Positions 9,651-18,474 of a stretch of 64,000 bases of DNA are shown piece after piece. Position 1 is the first letter of the stretch. Each line of letters starts with the position of its first letter. Below the pieces are notes generated by a model. That model saw nothing but the letters and a program-made list of their open reading frames with translations, made no database searches and was not told the DNA's origin. The stretch spans positions 27,970 through 91,969 of the forward strand of contig CAYMHR010000003.1 in the NCBI GenBank assembly GCA_964390295.1, in the 5' to 3' direction. This DNA is from RGIG3009 sp964390295 (GTDB lineage: Bacteria; Bacillota; Clostridia; Oscillospirales; Acutalibacteraceae). The translations under genes were made by a program, and so were the position numbers.

Positions 9651-10409
9651 TCAGCAAACAGTAAATTTCATCAGCCAACGGTGGGGGACCAGCTTGGACA
9701 ATACGCGATAGAATTTGTACAGAAAACGGTTGGTGTACCAGCTTTTTCCACGTAGCAGGCGCACCAATGAAACGCGCGCGACCTCCTGCGGTTGGCAGTA
9801 GGGGAGCGTTTGAAAGGGCTTGGATTTTCCTACGAGATCGGCCACCTCCAAAAACTCGGTCGCCATCGGGCCGGGGCAGACGGCTAGCACGTTGATTTTG
9901 CGCGAGCGAAGCTCGGCGCGCAGGGCTTTGGAAAAGCTGCTGACGTAGGCCTTGGTCGAGCAATACACAGCCATGCGCGGCGTGGGAACAAACGAGGCGA
10001 TCGAGCTGACGTTGAGGATGCCGCTTCCGGCGGTTATGTGCGGCAGGGTAAGCGAGGTGATCGCCGTCAAAGCACGGCAGTTCAAATCGATCATGGCAAG
10101 CTGGTTGTCCGTGGGAAGAGCGTCGAAGTCCCCCAACTTGCCGAAGCCGGCGTTGTTGACAAGCAACGTGACCTCCGCACCGCTGCCGTCGAGAGCCTGG
10201 CGGTAGCGCTGCAGATCGTCGCCGTTGCACAAATCCAGCGAAAGCAGTCGAAAGGTGCGTTGCGGATGGTCGTTGGCAATGGCCTGCAAGCGCTCTGTGC
10301 GGCGGGCGACCAACCAAATTTCTTCGACCTGTGGCAACTGTTCCACGGTTTGACGGACGTATTCCTTTCCCAGCCCGGAGGAGGCTCCGGTAATGATGGC
10401 AATCTTCAT
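9651..10409 (-). CDS. Short-chain dehydrogenase/reductase
   Basis: A classical SDR of 252 aa with the nucleotide-binding TGASSGLG at residues 7-14, the NNAG motif (LLVNNAGFG), the active-site Ser of the NVSSIAS strand and YCSTKAYV carrying the Tyr/Lys pair. It belongs to the broad YqjQ/DltE-type oxidoreductases; the substrate cannot be read from sequence. The C-terminal extension past residue 200 is basic and hydrophobic, which may help membrane association. Start placed at ATG 10409 behind AAAGGAG. It is transcribed alone, with a candidate TTTACT-N17-CATACT promoter just upstream. Confidence 0.88.
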   Translation of the reverse strand: MKIAIITGASSGLGKEYVRQTVEQLPQVEEIWLVARRTERLQAIANDHPQRTFRLLSLDLCNGDDLQRYRQALDGSGAEVTLLVNNAGFGKLGDFDALPTDNQLAMIDLNCRALTAITSLTLPHITAGSGILNVSSIASFVPTPRMAVYCSTKAYVSSFSKALRAELRSRKINVLAVCPGPMATEFLEVADLVGKSKPFQTLPYCQPQEVARVSLVRLLRGKSWYTNRFLYKFYRVLSKLVPHRWLMKFTVC

Positions 10410-10553
10410 AGTGCACACTCCTTTGGATTGAGTATGCCACAATTTTCAAAAAAAGTAAAGGTTTTTTCTTCACAATGAAAAATCGGGGCTTCCCTTTTTC
10501 GATATTCTGTGATATACTGAAGCATTATAAGGGATAATGTGAGGTTTTGGTGT

Positions 10554-11315
10554 ATGCAGCAACCGGTAACGGAGGCGGAGGATCGCATTGTCGGACGTAA
10601 CGCCGTCATGGAAGCGTTGCGTTCCGGTCGTGCATTGGACAGTGTGTGGATCGCCAAGGGAGAACGCACGGGTAGCCTCCATGCCATTTGTGCCAAATGC
10701 CGGGAGGCCGGCATTCCGGTGAAAGACGTCGATTCCCGCAAGCTGGCCACGGTTGGCGGAAACAATCACCAGGGGGTGGTTGCCTTTGCCGCCTGTAAGG
10801 AATACGCTACGCTGGACGATATTTTCAAACGGGCCGAGCAGTCCGGTGAACCGCCGTTTATTTTGGTGTGCGACGGGCTGGAGGATGCCCACAATCTCGG
10901 TGCCGTTATTCGCAGTGCGGAAGCCGCCGGTTGTCACGGCATCGTGATCCCCAAGCGGCGCTCGGTCGGGCTCAACTCCACGGTGGCGAAAACCTCGGCA
11001 GGTGCCGTGGAATACGTACCCGTCGTGCGGGTCGCCAATCTCACCGAAACGCTTCGTCGCTTAAAGGAACGCGGCGTGTGGGTCTACGGTCTGGATATGG
11101 ACGGCTCACCGTGGTGTCAAACCGATTTAACCGGTGCCGTGGCGATCGTGGTCGGCTCGGAGGGACACGGTATCAGCCGACTGGTTCGCGAGCAGTGCGA
11201 CGGCATTTTGTCTTTCCCCATGCGCGGTAATATCAATTCGCTGAACGCGTCGGTGGCTTGCGGTATCATGGTGTACGAAGTCACGCGACAGCGTTTGGGA
11301 TTAAAGCATATTTGA
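10554..11315 (+). CDS. rlmB: 23S rRNA 2'-O-ribose methyltransferase, RlmB/TrmH family
   Basis: SpoU-type SAM-dependent RNA methyltransferase of 253 aa. The N-terminal RNA-binding substrate domain (residues 5-75, GRNAVMEAL and NHQGVVAF) is followed by the knotted catalytic domain with motif 1 DGLEDAHNLGAVIRSAEA, motif 2 IVVGSEGHGIS and motif 3 IPMRGxINSLNASVA (FPMRG here). RlmB modifies G2251 of E. coli 23S rRNA; TrmH-family members overlap, so the exact target is inferred. ATG 10554 is preferred over GTG 10539 because a GTGAGG ribosome site lies between them. Confidence 0.9.
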   Translation: MQQPVTEAEDRIVGRNAVMEALRSGRALDSVWIAKGERTGSLHAICAKCREAGIPVKDVDSRKLATVGGNNHQGVVAFAACKEYATLDDIFKRAEQSGEPPFILVCDGLEDAHNLGAVIRSAEAAGCHGIVIPKRRSVGLNSTVAKTSAGAVEYVPVVRVANLTETLRRLKERGVWVYGLDMDGSPWCQTDLTGAVAIVVGSEGHGISRLVREQCDGILSFPMRGNINSLNASVACGIMVYEVTRQRLGLKHI

Positions 11316-11327
11316 GGGGCGATACGT

Positions 11328-13670
11328 ATGAAAAAGAACGACGTTTTACAAACCGAATATATCGCTCGGCACGTGGCTTCCGCTCTGCCGGAGAACGAGC
11401 AGTCCACCACGACGGAATTTCCGTCCCTGTCGGATAAACCGGTCGGAACGGACAACCTGATTTTTTCGTCGTACGAAGCGGAAGAATCGGTCGCGGACAA
11501 GAAAAAGCGGGGGCTGTTCGGCTGGTTCGGTAAAAAGCGCACCCACGCCGCGCCGCTGTTGGAGGAAGAACCGGCGTCGGACGACGACACCGTGGTCGTT
11601 GCACCGGAGGAAATGGAGCCGGTGCCGGACGATACGCAGGAAATCCTTCTGCACGACCGTCCGCTGGAAAAAACGCAGGTGATCGACTTGGCCGACGAGG
11701 GAGGTAGCCATTTGGCGACCGAAGAAGCTACGCAGCTGATGCTGGACGGCTTTTCCGATGAATCCGCTCAGGTGGAACCGGAGCCCAGCCCCGAAGAAAC
11801 GCTGAACCGCGTTCGCCAGGAAAAAATTCAGGAATTTTCGCATCGCCGTGAACAGCACGAGCGTGAGCTGGAGCAACGGGAAGCCAAGCAAGCGGAAGCG
11901 GCCGCGGCCGAATCCGTGCCGGAAGAAACGGACGAAAGCGAGGAGCCGGAGCAGGAAACCTGGGAAGCCGTTCCGCTGGTTGAGGTGCGTCAGCAATTAT
12001 TGGCACAGCACCGTCGTTCCGGTATCACCCTGCTGATTAGCCTGATCGTCGAGTTGATCTTGTTCTTTATCGCATGGCTGTCTGCTTCCGAACCTACCTT
12101 GGCCATGGAGCCGACTTCGTATTTGGTTTTGCAAACCGTGCTGTTTGTGATCCTGATGCTTGCTTGCGGCACGCAGATCAAAAACGGGTTTGCTTCTCTG
12201 TTTCGCCGTCGTCAGATCACGACGGAGGGAACGGTGGCCATTCTTTCCTGCCTGACGGTACTTCACACTTTGTTGCAGGCGCTGAACACCACCGGCGTGT
12301 CCGACGGTACCGCACCGATCTTAACCGGCGTTGCCGGATTAAGCCTGCTTGCCTTGCAGTTGACTCACCGTTTAGAGATCAATCGGGCCGGCAACGATTT
12401 GAATTTGATGATCGCCTCCGGCGAAAAGCTGGCGGCAAAGCGTATTGATAACGACGCACTTGCCGAAGAGATTGGCCGTCCGGCGGTTGCCATCGGCGTT
12501 CCGCGCGTGGCGTATTTCCGCCGCACGGAGCAGGCGGAAAACTATATTGCCGATTCTCGCACGCATGATCCGGCCTCCGCGTTCCTGCGCTGGTATTTCC
12601 CCGTGGCCGTCGGTGTCTCGTTCGTGGCGTCGATCGTTTATCTGATTCTCAACGGCTTGACCTCCGGGCAAATGGCGTTTTCCGTGTTTTGCGGTATGCT
12701 GATGATGGCAACGCCCGTTCCGTTGCTGATTACGCTGTATGCGTCGCTGTCCGTCGTCAGCCGCAAATCGCGCGAGCAGGGGACGGCGATTGCCGGGTAT
12801 CGTGCCGTGGAAAGCTTCGGTAACATGCACGCAGTGGCACTGGATTCTACCGAGCTGTTCCCGGAGCATTGTGTTCAGTTGCACGGTATCAAAACGTTTT
12901 CCGGCACGCGGATCGACGAAGCGATTCTGGATGCGGCCTCGGTCTCCATTCGTGCCGGTGGGCCGCTGGCGGGTATTTTCCGTCGGATGATCCTCGGCAA
13001 GCTGGATATGCTGCACGAGGTCGATACGCTGGTGTACGAGCAGGATATGGGCCTGTCCGGCTGGATTAGCGGTCGGCGCATCCTGATTGGCAATCGACGC
13101 TTGCTGGATAACCACGGCATTGATATTCCGTCGCGCGACTACGAGGAGCGTTATGCCAAAAACGGTCGCCAACTGGTCTATTTGTCCATCGCAGGCGAGC
13201 TGTCCGCCATGTTTGTGGTCAGCTATCTGCCCGATCCGCAGGTCAGCCGCGTGTTGCGCTCTCTGACCAAACAACACGTTACCCTGCTGATTCGTACCTG
13301 CGATCAAAACGTGACCGAGGAACTGGTCACTTCGGTATTTGGTCTGAACGGTTTTTATGTCGAGCTGTTAAACGCGCCTGCCGGCCGCTCCTTTGAGACG
13401 TTGGTCAGTGGTGTCACGCCTGCCGAACCGGCACAGGTCGTTTCGCGCAAGGGCTCCTTGGGAATGTTGACAGCGTTGTCGCGGTGCCGCCGTTTGTATT
13501 CCGGCATCCGATTCTTCGGCATTTTGCAAGCGGTGGTTGCCGTGTTGGGGTTGACATTGGCGGCTGTTGCTGCATTTTCGGGAGCGGCGTTGTATCCGGC
13601 ATTGTCCACGATGGGCTTTTTGGTGGCTTCCGCGTTGGTTTCTGCCGTGCTCGGACGCCTATTCGCCTGA
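11328..13670 (+). CDS. Degenerate P-type ATPase-like membrane protein
   Basis: A 780-aa protein with a long acidic, Glu-rich, partly coiled-coil cytoplasmic N-terminus (1-225) and membrane helices near 231-253, 266-281, 303-320, 331-346, 422-442 and 450-472, plus two at the C-terminus. From about 455 on it follows the P1B-ATPase plan: an ATPVPLL segment, then DSTEL at 506-510 where DKTGT should be, LIGNRRLLDNHGI at 586-598 (as in CopA nucleotide domains), TCD at 657-659 in place of TGD, and no GDGxND. It should therefore not pump ions by the usual cycle. It sits 12 bases after rlmB. Function unknown. Confidence 0.75.
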   Translation: MKKNDVLQTEYIARHVASALPENEQSTTTEFPSLSDKPVGTDNLIFSSYEAEESVADKKKRGLFGWFGKKRTHAAPLLEEEPASDDDTVVVAPEEMEPVPDDTQEILLHDRPLEKTQVIDLADEGGSHLATEEATQLMLDGFSDESAQVEPEPSPEETLNRVRQEKIQEFSHRREQHERELEQREAKQAEAAAAESVPEETDESEEPEQETWEAVPLVEVRQQLLAQHRRSGITLLISLIVELILFFIAWLSASEPTLAMEPTSYLVLQTVLFVILMLACGTQIKNGFASLFRRRQITTEGTVAILSCLTVLHTLLQALNTTGVSDGTAPILTGVAGLSLLALQLTHRLEINRAGNDLNLMIASGEKLAAKRIDNDALAEEIGRPAVAIGVPRVAYFRRTEQAENYIADSRTHDPASAFLRWYFPVAVGVSFVASIVYLILNGLTSGQMAFSVFCGMLMMATPVPLLITLYASLSVVSRKSREQGTAIAGYRAVESFGNMHAVALDSTELFPEHCVQLHGIKTFSGTRIDEAILDAASVSIRAGGPLAGIFRRMILGKLDMLHEVDTLVYEQDMGLSGWISGRRILIGNRRLLDNHGIDIPSRDYEERYAKNGRQLVYLSIAGELSAMFVVSYLPDPQVSRVLRSLTKQHVTLLIRTCDQNVTEELVTSVFGLNGFYVELLNAPAGRSFETLVSGVTPAEPAQVVSRKGSLGMLTALSRCRRLYSGIRFFGILQAVVAVLGLTLAAVAAFSGAALYPALSTMGFLVASALVSAVLGRLFA

Positions 13671-13688
13671 TTTTCCGTATAGTTTCAC

Positions 13689-13729
13689 AAAAATTACCTT
13701 CTGTTTTTGTGCAGAGGGTAATTTTTTTA
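13689..13729 (+). terminator. Terminator after the P-type-like gene
   Basis: Stem AAAAATTACCTTCTG / CAGAGGGTAATTTTT (one G-U pair) followed by a T-run ends the rlmB unit. Confidence 0.85.
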
Positions 13730-13748
13730 TTTTCTCTGCGATTTATAG

Positions 13749-13777
13749 TTGAAATTTCCAAACGCATAGGTTATAAT
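13749..13777 (+). promoter_or_regulatory. Promoter of the EF-G-like gene
   Basis: TTGAAA (13749-13754), 17-base spacer, TATAAT (13772-13777), about 100 bases ahead of the GTG start. Confidence 0.75.
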
Positions 13778-13873
13778 GGACAAAGAACAATCTTGCACTT
13801 AAAAGAATTTGTGCATATTTTTCAAAATCGGAACGGTAGCGGTCGATGACGGCGCCGGAAAGGGGAGTCCTTT

Positions 13874-15943
13874 GTGAAACAGTACAATGCCAAGCACATT
13901 CGTAACGTCGCGCTTGTCGGCCATGCCGGCACGGGTAAAACGTCGTTGGCGGAAGCCGCCGCCTATCTTACCGGACTGACCGATCGGTTGGGCAAGGTTG
14001 CCGATGGTAACACCGTGTGCGACTATGATCCGGAAGAAATCAAGCGTGGCGCATCGGTGTCGTTGTCCCTGCTTCCCGTGGAGTGGAAGGATACCAAGCT
14101 CAACCTGCTGGATACGCCCGGCTCGTTCGATTTTTCCGGCGGCATGAGCGAAGGAATCCGCGCGGCGGGCAGTGCCGTGATCGTCATATCGGGTAAGAGC
14201 GGCGTAACGGTCGGTGCCCAAAAAGCACGCGCCGCCGCCAAGAAAAAGGGCATCGCCCAACTGCTGTTCGTCAACAAGCTGGACAGCGAGCACGCCGATT
14301 TTTACCGCGTTTTTGAGGAGCTGAAAACGGTGTTCGGTCCGGCAGTGTGCCCGATCGTGGTGCCGTACGTAGTGGATCACAAGGTACAGTGCTACGTCAA
14401 CCTGCTGGAGTATAAGGCATACACGTATTGCGACGGCAAGGCGACCGAATGTCCCATTCCCGATATGGGGCACCGCTTGGAGGGCTTGCGTACCGCCATT
14501 TGCGAAGCGGTTGCCGAAACCAGCGAGGAACTGATGGAAAAGTATTTCTCCGGCATCGATTTTACGCCGGACGAATTGATCCTCGGCTTGGCAACCGGTG
14601 TTCGCCGCGGTGAAATTCTGCCTGTGTATTGCGGTGCTTCGCAAACCATGGCCGGCGTCGATCAACTGTTGAACGGCTTGATTTGGCTGGCACCGTGGGC
14701 GGAAACCGTCGCCGGTGAGATTGGTGTCGATGCCAACGGTGATCCCGTGGAGCTGAAGGTCAACGAACAGGCGCAGACGGTTGCCACCGTGTTCAAAACC
14801 GTGGTAGACCCCTTCGTCGGTAAGCTGGTGTATTTTAAGGTGATCAGCGGCGTTATTACGCCGGATTCTCTGTTGATGAATATGCGTACCGGGGCTTCCG
14901 AAAAGCTCGGAAAGTTGTTTATGGTGCGCGGCAAGAAGCAGGAGGAGGTCGCCTGCGTACCGGCCGGCGATATCGGTGCCGTTGCCAAGCTGGCCTCTGC
15001 CAACACCGGTGATACGTTGTGTTCCCCGGCACGCCCCGTGGTGTTGCCCGGCGTAACGTACGAAGCACCGTCGCTGTCCATGGCGGTTTACGCCAAAAAC
15101 AAGGGCGACGAGGAAAAAATCGTTTCCGGCTTAAACCGCTTGCGCGAAGAGGACCCCACGATTTCCTTGACACTCAACGCCGAAACCAAGGAACAGGTCC
15201 TTTCCGGCTTAGGCGAACAGCATTTGGAGGTAGTCGTCTCCAAATTAAAGAGCAAGTTCGGCGTCGACGTTGTTTTGCAAAGCCCGAAGGTCGCCTACCG
15301 CGAAACGATTCGCGGCAAGGTCAAGGTGCAGGGCCGCCATAAGAAGCAGTCGGGCGGTCACGGCCAGTTCGGTGACGTTTGGGTTGAATTCGAGCCGTGC
15401 GACAGCGAAGAGCTGGTCTTTGCGGAGACCGTGTTCGGCGGTTCCGTGCCGAAAAACTATTTCCCCGCCGTGGAAAAAGGCTTGCGTGACAGCGCCCAGC
15501 ACGGCGTGCTGGCAGGTTTTCCGCTGGTCGGCGTAAAGGCCACCTTGGTGGACGGCTCTTATCATCCCGTCGATTCGTCCGAAATGGCGTTTAAGACGGC
15601 GGCTTCGTTGGCGTATAAGGCCGGTATCGCTCAGGCATCTCCGGTGTTGCTGGAGCCGATCGGATTGCTGAACGCCTTCGTGCCGAACGATAACACCGGC
15701 GACGTGATGGGCGACGTTACCAAGCGTCGCGGTCGTGTGATCGGTATGGAGCCGGCGGCTGACCCCGGCATGACCGGCATCACCGCCGAGGTTCCCATGG
15801 CGGAAATGAGCGATTACTCCAGCATGCTGCGCTCGACCACGCAGGGACGCGGATATTTTACGCTGGAATTTGCCCGGTATGAGGAGGCTCCGGCGGCGGT
15901 TGCGCAAAAGGTGATTGAAGAAAATAAAGTGGAAGAGGAATAA
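13874..15943 (+). CDS. Elongation factor G-like protein (EF-G paralog)
   Basis: A translational GTPase of 689 aa with all five EF-G domains. The G1 loop is GHAGTGKTSL at residues 16-25, G3 is DTPGS and G4 is NKLD. It differs from true EF-G in the switch I region and in the GSFDF after DTPG, placing it with the EF-G-2/FusA-like group common in Firmicutes rather than with FusA or TetM. Its job is not settled; a role under stress or slow growth is plausible. GTG start with AAGGGGAG seven bases upstream; own promoter and terminator. Confidence 0.9.
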   Translation: MKQYNAKHIRNVALVGHAGTGKTSLAEAAAYLTGLTDRLGKVADGNTVCDYDPEEIKRGASVSLSLLPVEWKDTKLNLLDTPGSFDFSGGMSEGIRAAGSAVIVISGKSGVTVGAQKARAAAKKKGIAQLLFVNKLDSEHADFYRVFEELKTVFGPAVCPIVVPYVVDHKVQCYVNLLEYKAYTYCDGKATECPIPDMGHRLEGLRTAICEAVAETSEELMEKYFSGIDFTPDELILGLATGVRRGEILPVYCGASQTMAGVDQLLNGLIWLAPWAETVAGEIGVDANGDPVELKVNEQAQTVATVFKTVVDPFVGKLVYFKVISGVITPDSLLMNMRTGASEKLGKLFMVRGKKQEEVACVPAGDIGAVAKLASANTGDTLCSPARPVVLPGVTYEAPSLSMAVYAKNKGDEEKIVSGLNRLREEDPTISLTLNAETKEQVLSGLGEQHLEVVVSKLKSKFGVDVVLQSPKVAYRETIRGKVKVQGRHKKQSGGHGQFGDVWVEFEPCDSEELVFAETVFGGSVPKNYFPAVEKGLRDSAQHGVLAGFPLVGVKATLVDGSYHPVDSSEMAFKTAASLAYKAGIAQASPVLLEPIGLLNAFVPNDNTGDVMGDVTKRRGRVIGMEPAADPGMTGITAEVPMAEMSDYSSMLRSTTQGRGYFTLEFARYEEAPAAVAQKVIEENKVEEE

Positions 15944-15953
15944 TTCCGGCAAG

Positions 15954-15980
15954 CAGGCGGTAAAAAATACCGCCTGTTTT
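15954..15980 (+). terminator. Terminator after the EF-G-like gene
   Basis: Stem CAGGCGGTA / TACCGCCTG with an AAAAA loop and a following TTTT. Confidence 0.85.
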
Positions 15981-16001
15981 GCGATTTCTGTGAAATTCTA
16001 C

Positions 16002-16030
16002 TTGCAAATGCGGCCAATATGAGGTAGAAT
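16002..16030 (+). promoter_or_regulatory. efp promoter
   Basis: TTGCAA (16002-16007) and TAGAAT (16025-16030) with a 17-base spacer, just ahead of efp. Confidence 0.7.
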
Positions 16031-16062
16031 AAGAACAGCAACAGTAAACGGAGGATTGCAAA

Positions 16063-16620
16063 ATGGTATCAGCAGGTGATTTCAGAAACGGCGTTACCTT
16101 TGAAATGGATGGTAACGTCTATCAAATCGTAGAATTTCAGCACGTCAAGCCCGGCAAGGGCGCCGCGTTCGTCCGCACCAAAATCCGCAACGTGATTGCC
16201 GGTACGGTGGTGGAGCGCACGTTCAACCCCAACGATAAGTACCCGACGGCGTACGTCGAAAGAAAGGAAATGGAGTATTCCTATAACGACGGCGACCTCT
16301 ATTACTTCATGGATCAGGAAACCTACGAGCTGGTTCCGATCGGTAAGGATACCTTGTCCGACAACTTCAAGTTCGTGAAGGAAAACATGATCTGCCGCGT
16401 TTTGTCCTACAAGGGCAACGTTTTCGGCGTAGAACCGCCGAACTTCGTTGAATTGCAGGTTACTCAGACCGATCCCGGCTTCAAGGGCGATACGGCCACC
16501 AACGCCACCAAGCCCGCTACGCTGGAGACCGGCGCGGAAATCCGCGTACCGTTGTTTATCGATGAAGGCGAAATGATCCGCGTCGATACCCGTACCGGCG
16601 AATACATGGAGCGTGCGTAA
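16063..16620 (+). CDS. efp: Elongation factor P
   Basis: Three-domain, tRNA-shaped factor (185 aa) that rescues ribosomes stalled at polyproline. The N-terminal KOW-like domain has the tip loop HVKPGKGAAFVRTKIRN with Lys at residue 32, the usual modification position; the OB domains and the C-terminal DTRTGEYMERA signature are intact. ATG follows GGAGG. I see no epmA/epmB or ymfI gene in the window, so whether the Lys is modified is open. The CD1247-type gene starts 50 bases later, probably in the same transcript. Confidence 0.96.
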   Translation: MVSAGDFRNGVTFEMDGNVYQIVEFQHVKPGKGAAFVRTKIRNVIAGTVVERTFNPNDKYPTAYVERKEMEYSYNDGDLYYFMDQETYELVPIGKDTLSDNFKFVKENMICRVLSYKGNVFGVEPPNFVELQVTQTDPGFKGDTATNATKPATLETGAEIRVPLFIDEGEMIRVDTRTGEYMERA

Positions 16621-16669
16621 GCACTTCGGCTCCACCGTTATATTACTGTCAGATGAAGGAGGAAATATC

Positions 16670-17104
16670 ATGACGATTACGGAAAAGGTTGCCTATCTCA
16701 AGGGCCTGATCGAAGGCATGGAGATTGACGAGGCAAGCAAGGAAGGCAAGATTTTGAAGGCGATCATGGACGTTCTGTCCGATGCCGCTTTGAGCCTGGA
16801 GGATTTGGAAGCGACCGTTCAGGAAATGGGCGAGCAGGTCGATACCATCGACGAGGACCTGGATACGCTGGAAACCGATTATTACGACGACTACGATGAG
16901 TGCGACGACGACTGCGATTGCGGTTGCTGCGACGACGAATTTTACGACGTGACTTGCCCGCATTGCGAGGGCGAATTCTCCGTTGACGAGGATACGCTTC
17001 TCGACGGCGGCGTAGACTGTCCGCTGTGCGGCGAGCATTTGGAGTTCGACATCGAAGAGTGCGACGACTGCGATTGCGGTTGCTGTGACGATTGCGACGA
17101 ATAA
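16670..17104 (+). CDS. CD1247-type acidic zinc-ribbon protein
   Basis: A 144-aa, very acidic protein. The N-terminal 60 residues (MTITEKVAYLKGLIEGM...SKEGKILKAIMDVL) form a predicted helical hairpin known from clostridial CD1247-like proteins. An Asp-rich linker with CDCGCC follows, then a zinc ribbon with CPHC and CPLC about 26 residues apart, and a second CDCGCC tail. Such proteins are frequently mis-annotated as AraC regulators; there is no HTH here. The extra CDCGCC repeats could bind additional metal. ATG 16670 is chosen because AAGGAGG lies eight bases ahead. Confidence 0.8.
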   Translation: MTITEKVAYLKGLIEGMEIDEASKEGKILKAIMDVLSDAALSLEDLEATVQEMGEQVDTIDEDLDTLETDYYDDYDECDDDCDCGCCDDEFYDVTCPHCEGEFSVDEDTLLDGGVDCPLCGEHLEFDIEECDDCDCGCCDDCDE

Positions 17105-17144
17105 GTCGGCTTCGCAAGCTTCAACTCATAGACTATCGTTATCC

Positions 17145-17180
17145 ATCGACCGCAGTCTTTCGGACTGCGGTCGATTTTTG
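17145..17180 (+). terminator. Terminator after the CD1247-type gene
   Basis: Stem ATCGACCGCAGTC / GACTGCGGTCGAT with a short loop and TTTTT. Confidence 0.9.
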
Positions 17181-17201
17181 TCACCACTTTTGTGACGAAC
17201 G

Positions 17202-17735
17202 TCACGTGGCGCGTAAAGCGACGTAGCGGATACCATTGGCGGCGGCAAAGCAGGCGTTGGATACTTCGATCAACGCATTGGTCGTGCAGTCCAGTTCTTC
17301 GTTTTGCAGATGACGTTGCTCCAGAGCTTGTAGGCGGCGTAGGAGAGCGTCGGACCGTGGATAGGCGGAAAACGAAGCAAACGCCAGACTTAAAAGCTGA
17401 CATTCGGTGATGACCGCGGTGAGGAACGGAAGGTCGGCATCCTCTGAAGCTTGTCTGCGGGAACGAATCAGACCGAGTACAACGTCCTCGGCAGCGCGTG
17501 TTACCGCCTCGGCAAGCTGGCGCAGGAGCCACAGGTCTTCGCGGTCGATCGGCGTGATAAAGGCGTCTTGAAGCTCGGAAAAAGTGGCTTGCATCGCGAT
17601 GGCCGCCGTTTGTCGGCGGCGATGGATCGGTCGTTGATTTTCGTCGGACAATCGTTGTCGCCGGCGCAGAAGCTCCAGCGTTTTTACCGCCTGTTCGATA
17701 CTGCGCTCACATTGCTCATAAATAGAATACGTCAT
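17202..17735 (-). CDS. DUF47/PhoU-like protein
   Basis: A 177-aa all-helical protein with the DUF47 signature (FSELQDAFITPIDREDLWLLRQLAEAVTRAAEDV). Family members usually accompany Pit phosphate permeases and are thought to regulate transport; no pit gene is present here. Four to five amphipathic helices are predicted and no membrane segment. Start at ATG 17735 behind GGGAGG; upstream in-frame codons are ignored. Its ribosome site lies inside a perfect hairpin (17740-17775), which suggests translational control. Confidence 0.8.
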   Translation of the reverse strand: MTYSIYEQCERSIEQAVKTLELLRRRQRLSDENQRPIHRRRQTAAIAMQATFSELQDAFITPIDREDLWLLRQLAEAVTRAAEDVVLGLIRSRRQASEDADLPFLTAVITECQLLSLAFASFSAYPRSDALLRRLQALEQRHLQNEELDCTTNALIEVSNACFAAANGIRYVALRAT

Positions 17736-17739
17736 GGCT

Positions 17740-17775
17740 ACGACCTCCCGATAGTAAGGTATATCGGGAGGTCGT
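17740..17775 (-). promoter_or_regulatory. Hairpin sequestering the DUF47 ribosome site
   Basis: On the minus strand the leader reads CGACCTCCCGATA, an 8-base loop, then TATCGGGAGGTCG directly ahead of the start codon. The perfect 14-bp stem (with the flanking A/T pair) buries the GGGAGG ribosome site. Read on the plus strand the same palindrome is followed by TTTTTT and could terminate antisense transcription. Confidence 0.65.
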
Positions 17776-17926
17776 TTTTTATGACAAGTGCATCGGACGA
17801 GCATAGAATGGTAGTGTGGACTCAAAAACGGATCACGGGGATTGATGCCGTGCTTTTCGGGGCATACTACGGTTGCACGGTTTTGAGTGCTACTTTTACA
17901 CATAAGCAAAGGGGAAAAGGAACGGT

Positions 17927-18298
17927 ATGCAAAGTGTTCGTCGCGGTGATATTTACTATGCCGATCTCAGCCCGGTCGTCGGCTCGGAGCAGGGCGGCGT
18001 GCGGCCGGTGCTGATCGTCCAAAATGACGTCGGTAATCGCTTCAGTCCCACGGTGATTGCCGCCGCGATTACCAGCCAAAAGGATAAGGCGCGGTTGCCG
18101 ACTCATATTCCGGTGAATTCCGCGGACAGTGGATTAAGCCGGGATTCGGTAGTGCTTTTGGAACAGATTCGCACCATCGATAAACGGAGATTAAAGGAAC
18201 ACATGGGGCGCCTGAATGAGTTTTCCATGAACCGCATCGATCAGGCCTTGCAAATCAGCTTCGGCTTGGGAATGGACTTGTCACAGCGTACCACGTAA
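17927..18298 (+). CDS. MazF/PemK-family mRNA interferase toxin
   Basis: A 123-aa EndoA-type endoribonuclease. Visible family hallmarks are RRGDIYYADL at the start, GSEQGGxRPVLIVQND, a T-S pair in IAAAITSQKDK and DSVVLLEQIRTIDKRRL; the Arg and Thr of the active site are present. ATG follows AAAAGGAA. The usual partner, a short CopG/MazE-type antitoxin directly upstream, is missing: the 190 bases between this gene and DUF47 hold no suitable ORF. A strong terminator follows, so it is monocistronic. Confidence 0.88.
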   Translation: MQSVRRGDIYYADLSPVVGSEQGGVRPVLIVQNDVGNRFSPTVIAAAITSQKDKARLPTHIPVNSADSGLSRDSVVLLEQIRTIDKRRLKEHMGRLNEFSMNRIDQALQISFGLGMDLSQRTT

Positions 18299-18345
18299 AG
18301 AGCATCCGTCACCGCGATCTCGGCGGCGACGGATGCTCTGCTTTT
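18299..18345 (+). terminator. Terminator after mazF
   Basis: Stem AGAGCATCCGTC / GACGGATGCTCT, extended by a GC-rich inner part, followed by GCTTTT. Confidence 0.85.
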
Positions 18346-18439
18346 CAGCATTACCAAAAAACGCGGCTGATAACTGTGTATATTTAACAAAAACAAAAAT
18401 GTTTATTAAAAAAATGTTGGAATAAATTATATAAATCTC

Positions 18440-18468
18440 TTGACGGGTGCCTGCAAAATTGTTAAAAT
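18440..18468 (+). promoter_or_regulatory. Promoter of the glgCDA operon
   Basis: TTGACG (18440-18445), 17-base spacer, TAAAAT (18463-18468), in an AT-rich block. Transcription should start near 18475, leaving a leader of about 240 bases before glgC. Confidence 0.75.
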
Positions 18469-18474
18469 ATGGGT

